A DNA stretch of 13,620 bases from positions 1 through 13,620 of the forward strand of contig JAMPGN010000108.1 of the NCBI GenBank assembly GCA_023663915.1, in the 5' to 3' direction. This DNA comes from Eubacterium sp. Lineage in GTDB: Bacteria > Bacillota_A > Clostridia > Lachnospirales > Lachnospiraceae. Positions 1 through 6,052 of the stretch are shown piece by piece (the stretch's first letter is position 1; each line of letters opens with the position of its first letter). The notes beneath the pieces were generated by a model, which saw only the letters and a program-made list of their open reading frames with translations, was not told the DNA's origin and ran no database searches. Position numbers and translations under genes: made by a program.

Positions 1-2
1 AG

Positions 3-1193
3 AAAGCGGTATGTTTACTGCTCAGCATGGCTATCATATTCACATATTCAGAACCGGCGCAGGCGGTCACGAGTGACAGTATCCGTGAGAAAGAGGCGGA
101 GATCGAGGCGGCGAGGGAGGAAGTCTCCGGTCTGAAGTCGAATCTTACGGATGTGGAGGCTTTGAAGAAGGAGCTGGAACAGTCGAAGAGCGACCTGACA
201 ACCTATGTGACACAGCTTGATCGTCAACTGAGCGACATACAATCTAAGATAGAACAATATAATACATTGATCGCTGAAAAAGAAGAACAGATCGAAGTGA
301 CGACTGAGGAGTTAAATGAGGCGGTCAGAATGCAGGAAGAACAGTATGAAGCAATGAAAAAGCGCATTCAGTTCATGTATGAGAGAGGTGATACCTTTTA
401 TATGGAACTGCTCTTTTCGGCAACGAGTTTTTCCGACATGATTAATAAAGCGGATTATATTGAGGCATTGTCCGAGTATGACAAGCAGAAATTGGATGAG
501 TATGTAGAGACCAAGGAAATGATCCGGCTTTTCAAGGAAGAGCTGGTGGCGGAGAAAGAGGTGCTCGACGAGGCGAAGGTAGCCGTGGAAGCAGAGGAGA
601 CCAATATCAGCACACTCATCAGCGAGAAGGAAGCACAGATTGTCACGGTATCTACCGACATTTCCAACAAGGAAGCAGCGATCAAGGAATATGAGGATAT
701 GATCGCGCAGCAGAATGCGGAGATCGCGGCGTTGGAGAAGGCGGTAGCGGAAGAGAAGGCACGGCTTGAAGCAGAGAATGCCCAAGCGAGAATCTATAAC
801 GGAGGCATGTTTGCCTTCCCGTGTCCGGGTTACAAAAGGATATCCGATGAATACGGCAACCGTATCCACCCGATACTGGGAACGCAGCAGTTCCATAATG
901 GGGTAGATCTGGCGGCGCCCAGTGGTACGGCGATCTATGCCGCCTATGATGGGGACGTGGTTGCGGCCGCCTACAGCGGCTCCATGGGAAATTATATTAT
1001 GATAGACCATGGCAGTGGGTTATATACGATCTATATGCATTGTTCCGCACTGTATGTATCGAAGGGACAGACAGTTGTGAAAGGACAGAATATTGCGGCA
1101 GTCGGCAGTACGGGACGCTCTACGGCTCCGCATCTTCATTTCAGCGTGCGTCTGAACGGAAGCTATGTCAGCCCGTGGAATTATTTAAGTTAG
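3..1193 (+). CDS. EnvC-like M23 murein hydrolase, exported, 5' partial
   Basis: Peptidoglycan-cleaving (or amidase-activating) metalloprotein acting outside the membrane. The first ATG is at 27, but the frame is open to the window edge. The codons before it read as the hydrophobic core of a signal peptide (VCLLLSMAIIFTYSEP) ending in a signal peptidase I-like site AQA|VT, so the true start lies upstream and this CDS is partial. Counting from the ATG at 27, residues about 15-250 are Glu/Lys/Gln-rich coiled coil. Residues about 265-388 are a LytM/M23 domain with the zinc motifs HNGVD (H290, D294) and HLHF (H369, H371), all intact. Known family context: FtsEX-type complexes act on coiled-coil M23 proteins in clostridia, and ftsE/ftsX often lie just upstream; that part is inference here. 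Only 21 bases separate it from the next gene, so the two are probably co-transcribed. The fold and domain order are secure; whether it cuts directly or activates an amidase cannot be told. Confidence 0.93.
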   Translation, partial: KAVCLLLSMAIIFTYSEPAQAVTSDSIREKEAEIEAAREEVSGLKSNLTDVEALKKELEQSKSDLTTYVTQLDRQLSDIQSKIEQYNTLIAEKEEQIEVTTEELNEAVRMQEEQYEAMKKRIQFMYERGDTFYMELLFSATSFSDMINKADYIEALSEYDKQKLDEYVETKEMIRLFKEELVAEKEVLDEAKVAVEAEETNISTLISEKEAQIVTVSTDISNKEAAIKEYEDMIAQQNAEIAALEKAVAEEKARLEAENAQARIYNGGMFAFPCPGYKRISDEYGNRIHPILGTQQFHNGVDLAAPSGTAIYAAYDGDVVAAAYSGSMGNYIMIDHGSGLYTIYMHCSALYVSKGQTVVKGQNIAAVGSTGRSTAPHLHFSVRLNGSYVSPWNYLS

Positions 1194-1199
1194 TAATGG

Positions 1200-2591
1200 A
1201 TGGAGTGGGTCATTTTGAATCAGAACGGAGACAACAATTACTATAATAACGATTACGGTCAGGGGAATCGAAATCAGGGTATGAACAATCCCTACTACCA
1301 GCAGCAGCCGCAGATGCCGCCGGGATATCCGCCGCCTGCGCCGGGCGGGCAGAACAATAAGGGCGGCGGAGTTTTTCTGCTGGGACTTCTGGTCGGCGTT
1401 ATTATCATGACGCTTGTGGGAAGCTGTGCATATGTAGGGACGAGGCTGTACCAGATGTCTTCCGAGCGTCATGCCAAAACAGCCAGCGCTGACGGTAGTT
1501 CCGAAGACAGCTTGATCAATGACAATTCGATTGAGAAGCTGGAGACGCTGGAGGAGGTCATTGAGGACTATTATTATAAAGATGAAGATATTGACATCGA
1601 TGCGATGACGGATGGCATGTACGCAGGACTTGTAGATTCTCTTGGGGATCCGTATTCCGTTTATTATACGGCGGAAGAGTGGCAGGACCTGATGCAGGAG
1701 ACGGAGGGAGTCTATTATGGAATCGGTGCATATCTGCAGCTGGATATTACGACGGGATTTGCGAAGATCAATGGAGTCATTGCCGATACGCCTGCGGAGG
1801 AGGCAGGACTCAGGGAAAATGATATCATATACATGGTAGACGGTGAGGAAGTACAGGGGTTAGAGTTGTCAGAGGTAGTGTCCAGAGTGAAAGGCGAGGA
1901 GGGTACGACAGTACATCTGACGATCTATCGCGAAGGGGAATCGGATTATCTGGAAATTGATGTGGAGAGACGCAAAATCGAATCTCCGACTGTCAATTAT
2001 GAAATGTATGACAACGGAGTGGGTTATATCCAGATTACCGAGTTTGACGAGGTGACGACGGAACAGTTTACGGATGCGCTGGCAGTTGTGAAAGGTTCTA
2101 AGGCAAAAGGGCTGATTCTGGATCTGCGAAGCAATCCGGGAGGCAGTCTTCCGGTCGTGGTGGATATCGCCAGGGCGATCCTGCCCGAGGGAATGATTGT
2201 GTACACGGAGGACAAATACGGCGAGAGAGACGAATATACCTGCGACGGAAAGAATGAACTGGATATCCCGCTGGTGGTGCTGATCAACGGTAATTCCGCC
2301 AGTGCATCGGAGATTCTTGCCGGAGCCATCAAGGATTATGGGAAAGGCACGCTGATCGGTACGACGACGTTTGGCAAAGGTATTGTGCAGAGGGTATTGC
2401 CGCTCACGGACGGTACGGCGTTAAAGCTGACGATCAGCTCCTACTATACGCCGAAAGGCAATAATATTCACGGGATCGGCATCGACCCGGATATCGAGTG
2501 CGAATTTGACAGTGAGGCATACTATGATAATGGCGTGGATAACCAGTTGGAACGCGCGAAACAGGAAATTGGCAGAATGATTAAGCAGTAG
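1200..2591 (+). CDS. S41 family C-terminal processing protease with PDZ domain (CtpA/CtpB type)
   Basis: Membrane-anchored serine protease that cleaves extracytoplasmic substrates. From the ATG at 1200: residues 6-55 are an Asn/Gln/Pro/Gly-rich cytoplasmic tail, 57-80 a transmembrane helix (GVFLLGLLVGVIIM), about 165-250 a PDZ domain, and about 265-440 the S41 catalytic domain. The SASASE motif gives S368 and FGKG gives K393 with Q397; the 25-residue Ser-Lys and 4-residue Lys-Gln spacings match the Ser-Lys-Gln triad of CtpB. All key residues are present. The start is uncertain. The ATG at 1200 has no clear ribosome site, whereas an in-frame TTG at 1215 has GGAG at 1202-1205 about nine bases upstream and would give a protein starting at the Asn-rich tail. 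It follows the M23 gene and precedes the guanylyltransferase by 10 bases, consistent with an operon. A role in processing the neighbouring hydrolase or a signalling protein is plausible but not shown. Confidence 0.95.
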   Translation: MEWVILNQNGDNNYYNNDYGQGNRNQGMNNPYYQQQPQMPPGYPPPAPGGQNNKGGGVFLLGLLVGVIIMTLVGSCAYVGTRLYQMSSERHAKTASADGSSEDSLINDNSIEKLETLEEVIEDYYYKDEDIDIDAMTDGMYAGLVDSLGDPYSVYYTAEEWQDLMQETEGVYYGIGAYLQLDITTGFAKINGVIADTPAEEAGLRENDIIYMVDGEEVQGLELSEVVSRVKGEEGTTVHLTIYREGESDYLEIDVERRKIESPTVNYEMYDNGVGYIQITEFDEVTTEQFTDALAVVKGSKAKGLILDLRSNPGGSLPVVVDIARAILPEGMIVYTEDKYGERDEYTCDGKNELDIPLVVLINGNSASASEILAGAIKDYGKGTLIGTTTFGKGIVQRVLPLTDGTALKLTISSYYTPKGNNIHGIGIDPDIECEFDSEAYYDNGVDNQLERAKQEIGRMIKQ

Positions 2592-2601
2592 GAGAATTTG
2601 T

Positions 2602-3912
2602 ATGAATATCGTATTGTTATCGGGAGGATCGGGCAAGCGGTTATGGCCGCTTTCTAATGAGAGCCGGTCAAAACAGTTTATCAAAATATTTCAGACCAGG
2701 GACGGTATCTATGAATCGATGGTTCAGAGAGTGTACCGCCAGATACGTTCGGTTGATGATAACGCCGAGGTGACGATTGCAACGTCGAAGTCACAGGTGT
2801 CGGCGATCCACAACCAGTTGGGGGAAGATGTCGGGATCAGCGTGGAGCCGTGCCGCAGGGACACGTTTCCGGCGATCGCACTGGCTGCGGCATATCTGCA
2901 TGATGTGCGGGGAATCCACGAAGAGGAATCGATCGTGGTCTGTCCGGTAGACCCTTATGTGGAGGAAGATTATTTTGAGGCGCTGCGAAAGCTGGGGAAA
3001 CGTGCTGGGGAAAGCGAGGCAAATCTGGTTCTCATGGGAATTGAGCCCACTTATCCCAGCGCAAAATACGGGTATATCATTCCTGAAACGAAAACAAATA
3101 TCAGCAGGGTATCCGTGTTCAAGGAGAAGCCCACAGAAGAAAAGGCGCAGGAGTATATTGCAAAAGGTGCGCTCTGGAATGGCGGGGTATTCGCGTTTCG
3201 CTTAGGATATGTGTTACGGCGTGCGCATGAGCTGATTGACTTTACAGGGTATAAGGATCTTTTTGAAAAATATGATACGTTGACAAAGATCAGTTTCGAC
3301 TATGCGGTCGTGGAGCACGAGCAGAACATCGAAGTAATGAGCTTCGGCGGCGTGTGGAAGGATATGGGGACATGGAACACGCTGACAGAGGCGATGGAGA
3401 GCGACAGCATTGGCAAGGCAATATTGAATGACCGATGCGAGAATGTACATGTGGTAAATGAGCTGAATGTTCCGGTTCTTTGTATGGGGCTGAAAGACGT
3501 CGTTGTATCTGCCAGTCCGGAAGGAATACTTGTCTCCGATAAAACACAGTCCAGCTACATTAAGCCATATGTGGACGAAATCGACCAGCAGATCATGTTT
3601 GCGGAGAAATCGTGGGGCAGTTTTCAGGTGATCGACATTGAAGAAGGATGCATGACGATCAAGGTCACGCTAAATCCCGGACACAGCATGAATTACCACA
3701 GTCATGAGCGGCGCGACGAAGTGTGGACGGTAGTCAGCGGACATGGCAAGACGATTGTGGATGGAGTGGAACGGCAAGTGTCCGCCGGAGACGTGATACA
3801 GATGCATGCAGGCGTTCCGCACACGATCTTTGCCGATACGAGGTTACAGGTGATCGAGGTGCAGATCGGGAGGGAGATCAGTGTGCATGATAAGAAGAAA
3901 ATGGAGTTGTAA
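2602..3912 (+). CDS. manC: mannose-1-phosphate guanylyltransferase with C-terminal cupin (ManC-like)
   Basis: Makes GDP-mannose from GTP and mannose-1-phosphate in the cytoplasm, feeding mannose- or fucose-containing glycans. The N-terminal nucleotidyltransferase has the signature SGGSGKRLWPLS at residues 7-18, followed by R and KQF, and the FKEKP substrate loop at 173-177. The C-terminal part (about 330-436) is a type II phosphomannose isomerase-like cupin, with YHSHERRDEVW giving metal ligands H366, H368 and E373, plus H407 in GVPHT. The protein may therefore be bifunctional (isomerase plus guanylyltransferase), as in many AlgA/ManC/CpsB enzymes. At 436 residues it is somewhat short for that class (commonly about 460-480). 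GGAG at 2591-2594 lies about seven bases before the ATG, and the gap to the protease stop is 10 bases, so it looks like the last gene of the envelope operon. Bifunctionality is an inference from the intact cupin. Confidence 0.9.
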   Translation: MNIVLLSGGSGKRLWPLSNESRSKQFIKIFQTRDGIYESMVQRVYRQIRSVDDNAEVTIATSKSQVSAIHNQLGEDVGISVEPCRRDTFPAIALAAAYLHDVRGIHEEESIVVCPVDPYVEEDYFEALRKLGKRAGESEANLVLMGIEPTYPSAKYGYIIPETKTNISRVSVFKEKPTEEKAQEYIAKGALWNGGVFAFRLGYVLRRAHELIDFTGYKDLFEKYDTLTKISFDYAVVEHEQNIEVMSFGGVWKDMGTWNTLTEAMESDSIGKAILNDRCENVHVVNELNVPVLCMGLKDVVVSASPEGILVSDKTQSSYIKPYVDEIDQQIMFAEKSWGSFQVIDIEEGCMTIKVTLNPGHSMNYHSHERRDEVWTVVSGHGKTIVDGVERQVSAGDVIQMHAGVPHTIFADTRLQVIEVQIGREISVHDKKKMEL

Positions 3913-3927
3913 TTGTTGGTTAGATTG

Positions 3928-3944
3928 AAAATATGTTATATTTT
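3928..3944 (+). other. short AT-only hairpin after manC
   Basis: AAAATAT and ATATTTT form a perfect 7-bp stem around GTT, starting 16 bases after the manC stop. It contains no G-C pairs and has no separate U tract beyond the arm, so it is at best a weak terminator. No better terminator was found between manC and the next promoter, so some readthrough into the downstream cassette is possible. Confidence 0.3.
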
Positions 3945-4015
3945 AAATAGAAGCTGCCGATAATGTTATTCAGAGTTCTATATAGCATGACCGGATAAAT
4001 TATAGATTGAAGAGT

Positions 4016-4045
4016 TTGACAGAACGTTGTCCGGAATAGTATAAT
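4016..4045 (+). promoter_or_regulatory. consensus sigma-70/SigA promoter for the Xre-ImmA-PIN cassette
   Basis: A perfect -35 TTGACA (4016-4021) and a perfect -10 TATAAT (4040-4045) are separated by 18 bases, putting transcription start near 4052 and giving a leader of about 64 nt. The spacer carries the palindrome TCCGGA (4030-4035), a reasonable place for an autorepressor to bind. CCGGA also occurs 40 bases upstream at 3991-3995, and the related CCGATAAT at 3957. The box matches are seen directly; operator function is inference. Confidence 0.8.
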
Positions 4046-4115
4046 AATAAATACTGCATATAATGAATGTTGCGAGTGGCTTTTTATTGCAGAGTGTTAC
4101 AAAGGGAGGTAGATT

Positions 4116-4439
4116 ATGGCTAACGTGGGAAGAAAGCTTGGCGTTAATATCTTTACGTTAATGCGAAATTCTGGAATTAGTCGTGAAGATTTAGCTGGAG
4201 AATTAAATTACACATATAGAGATGTATGCAGAATACTCGAAGGTAAATTAATGCTGACGCCGATTGAAATTGAAAAGATTGCTAAACTGTTTGGAAAATC
4301 GAAAAAGGAAATACTTCATTATGAGGCGGATAGATTCGTTCCGGAGTTACAGTATATGAAAGAATTCAGTAATACGGATAATTTAGATAAAATATTAGAT
4401 TTACTGGATGATTATGTAGAATTGAAAGAAACTATGTAA
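4116..4439 (+). CDS. small Xre-type HTH regulator, likely antitoxin or autorepressor
   Basis: A 107-residue DNA-binding protein. Residues about 8-62 form a helix-turn-helix of the Cro/CI type: GVNIFTLMRNSGISREDLAG, then YRDVCRILEGKLMLTPIEIEKIAKLFG. The C-terminal 40 residues are acidic and helical (DNLDKILDLLDDYVELKE), fit for dimerisation or for binding a partner protein. A strong ribosome site, GGGAGG, lies 7-8 bases before the ATG. It is the first gene after a consensus promoter and is followed by an intrinsic terminator at 4446-4474, then by the ImmA/IrrE and PIN-like genes. In known Xre-COG2856 pairs the Xre protein represses its own operon and may be inactivated or cleaved by the peptidase; that role is assigned here by analogy. 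Base composition is AT-rich compared with manC, as in the rest of the cassette. Confidence 0.85.
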   Translation: MANVGRKLGVNIFTLMRNSGISREDLAGELNYTYRDVCRILEGKLMLTPIEIEKIAKLFGKSKKEILHYEADRFVPELQYMKEFSNTDNLDKILDLLDDYVELKETM

Positions 4440-4445
4440 AAACTT

Positions 4446-4474
4446 AAGCTGTACGAAAACCGTACAGCTTTTTT
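4446..4474 (+). terminator. perfect intrinsic terminator inside the cassette
   Basis: AAGCTGTACG (4446-4455) and CGTACAGCTT (4461-4470) form a perfect 10-bp stem with the five-base loop AAAAC, ending in a run of six T (4469-4474). It begins six bases after the Xre stop and lies about 30 bases before the start of the ImmA/IrrE gene. With no evident second promoter in the 64-base gap, it should make the downstream genes weakly expressed relative to the regulator. The structure is seen directly; attenuation is inference. Confidence 0.85.
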
Positions 4475-4503
4475 ATCGTGGGAAACTCTTGCGAGGTGGC
4501 GTT

Positions 4504-5319
4504 ATGGACTGGAATAAAGTTGTAGAGGCTATTCAGTATATAATATCTAAGATCAAGGAAAAATGCATTATTCAGAATACCGCAATCAGGGATAATATTT
4601 TTGGTATTTTGGAGAATAGTTGTACGGTTATTTATTATCCGTTGGAAGATGAAAAAAACAGGGGATTTCATATTAAAAAAATTGTAAAAAATGAACTTGA
4701 GGATTTTGTTTATATAAATACGGCAAAGCCTATCGCGGAACAGATTTTTGCTGCGGCACACGAGTTTGGACATATATGGGAAGTCGCTGAAAAGGTATGG
4801 GAATATGTTGGATACGATGGAAAACCGACAATAGATGAGGAAGAGGAAATTACTAATCGATTTGCAGCAGAGCTTCTTATGCCGGCGCAGGCATTTCGAG
4901 ATACTTTTTTGGCGCATATGGCTGAGATGGGAATAAAGCCCGGAAAGGTAATGCTGGATGATTTGATTCATGTAATTGTCTTGCAAATGAGCGATTTTAT
5001 GGTTCCCTATGAATCCGTTCGGAAAAGATTAGTGGAAACGCATCTTATGAAGCCGGAAGCTGCAGAATTTTTACTATGTAAAGAAAAAGAAATATTAAAG
5101 TTGGTTTCTATTTTTACAAAGGATCAGAATACTTATCTTGGACAGGGAACGTGTGTAAAAACCATTTCCGGAATCAGAGCATTAATTGAAGATGCGGAAA
5201 AAGGTGAGAGTGTTGATGAATACTTGCTCAAGAAAATTAAGAAAGAATTTGATATCATAGATAAACCCATCGAAGAAGAAAAAATCGAGATTCATATAGG
5301 AGAAGCCAATGATGAGTAA
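4504..5319 (+). CDS. ImmA/IrrE family (COG2856) zinc metallopeptidase
   Basis: A 271-residue soluble protein. The zinc-peptidase motif HEFGH is at residues 86-90, and the third-ligand region NRFAAELLMP gives E123, the arrangement typical of ImmA/IrrE. Known members cleave or displace Xre-type repressors (ImmA and ImmR of ICEBs1, IrrE and DdrO of Deinococcus). The C-terminal 140 residues are helical and charged with no recognised domain. The start chosen is the ATG at 4504, which has GAGGTGG at 4493-4499; an in-frame TTG at 4489 would add five residues but would overlap that ribosome site. The 3' end overlaps the PIN-like gene in ATGATGAGTAA, implying translational coupling. The natural substrate prediction is the Xre protein encoded just upstream. 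Coding sequence is AT-rich: a hand count of the 60 bases at 4681-4740 gives 32% GC, against 57% for 2881-2940 in manC. Confidence 0.92.
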   Translation: MDWNKVVEAIQYIISKIKEKCIIQNTAIRDNIFGILENSCTVIYYPLEDEKNRGFHIKKIVKNELEDFVYINTAKPIAEQIFAAAHEFGHIWEVAEKVWEYVGYDGKPTIDEEEEITNRFAAELLMPAQAFRDTFLAHMAEMGIKPGKVMLDDLIHVIVLQMSDFMVPYESVRKRLVETHLMKPEAAEFLLCKEKEILKLVSIFTKDQNTYLGQGTCVKTISGIRALIEDAEKGESVDEYLLKKIKKEFDIIDKPIEEEKIEIHIGEANDE

Positions 5320-5974
5320 AAGAGAGGTCTTAGTTGATACGGGTTTTCTCGAAAAATTATCACAAGATGGAAAAGACCTTCGGACTTTCAAAAAGATACT
5401 ATCAGATTTGGAGTATAGTCCTGTTATTCATCCATATATTGCAGAGAAAGAACTTGACATGTATTCTTATTTTGAGGAACTAAAGAAAGAAGGTTTTATC
5501 AGAGTTGCAAAATATGATGAGTTTTTACAAGATGATACAGACTGGGAATTGTATGCAGAATATTTTGTTGACATTCATGATAAACTAAGGGAATATCTTG
5601 AAACGGTTGGCAGGAAAAAGCAATTGGAAAAACTTGCTCTTCCGAGAGGGCAAACGATTTTCTCGTACCGTAGAGCAGCAATGAGTTTAGGAGATGTACA
5701 TATAATGTTAATGGCTTTTTTTATGAAAATGCCTGTTATTCTCACGGAAGATTCAGATATTACAGCGCTTCGTTCTATAACAAGAAGAAAAATGAATAGT
5801 GAGTTATATGCGTTAGATATTTATAATGTGATAGATTTGCTTAAATTGCTTGCTCAAAAAGAAAACATCTCTTTTTCAAAAAAAGAGTTACTCGATATCG
5901 CAAAATCTATTGGTGAAAGGAAAAATCAATCAGAAATTAAGCAAGTGTGGGATAGTTATCATCGGAATACATAA
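5309..5974 (+). CDS. PIN-like domain protein, putative ribonuclease effector
   Basis: A 221-residue protein with the order of acidic residues seen in PIN nucleases. Strand 1 is EVLVDTG (D10). AEKELD in the next helical region gives E46 or E48. SLGDVHIMLMAFFMK gives D129, and the last strand VILTEDSDI gives D148 and D150. PIN proteins are usually metal-dependent RNases and often VapC-type toxins, but this one is longer than a typical VapC (about 130 residues). It has a charged insert (residues 55-115) and a helical tail after about 175 (KKELLDIAKSIGERK). The start is at 5309 or the adjacent ATG at 5312; AGGAG at 5298-5302 serves either, and both overlap the metallopeptidase stop at 5317-5319. 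The overlap argues for a shared function with the ImmA/IrrE protein. The family call rests on motif order and secondary-structure pattern, not on a search. Confidence 0.75.
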   Translation: MMSKREVLVDTGFLEKLSQDGKDLRTFKKILSDLEYSPVIHPYIAEKELDMYSYFEELKKEGFIRVAKYDEFLQDDTDWELYAEYFVDIHDKLREYLETVGRKKQLEKLALPRGQTIFSYRRAAMSLGDVHIMLMAFFMKMPVILTEDSDITALRSITRRKMNSELYALDIYNVIDLLKLLAQKENISFSKKELLDIAKSIGERKNQSEIKQVWDSYHRNT

Positions 5975-6004
5975 AACATGCGAGAGTGAATCTCCCGCAT
6001 GTTT
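5974..6004 (+). terminator. hairpin terminator after the PIN-like gene
   Basis: AAACATGCGAGAG (5974-5986) pairs with CTCCCGCATGTTT (5992-6004) around TGAAT. Twelve of thirteen positions pair, with one A-C mismatch, and the stem starts at the last base of the PIN gene stop codon. The T run is only three bases, so it is a plausible but not ideal intrinsic terminator for the cassette. Confidence 0.6.
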
Positions 6005-6009
6005 AGCAT

Positions 6010-6052
6010 ACCATAAATTAATGGCTGCTGAAACGGCATTAGTATTTATGGT
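6010..6052 (-). terminator. hairpin directly after the ribulokinase stop
   Basis: ACCATAAAT (6010-6018) pairs perfectly with ATTTATGGT (6044-6052), and the stem extends inward as TAATG with CATTA across a two-base bulge, closing a 13-base loop. It abuts the stop codon of the leftward ribulokinase gene at 6053. No T run follows on either strand, so termination would be weak or need a factor; it may work together with the neighbouring hairpin at 5974-6004 to separate the converging genes. Confidence 0.45.

Noticed and set aside
312..1010. 232-codon frame on the - strand
   Set aside because: It lies fully opposite the M23 gene, has no recognisable domain and is rich in Leu, Arg and His as antisense shadows of Glu/Lys-rich coiled coils are.
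4444..4986. 180-codon frame on the - strand opposite the metallopeptidase
   Set aside because: The + strand frame has the HEFGH motif and a ribosome site; the - frame is Phe/Ile/Asn-rich with no motif and starts inside the gene.
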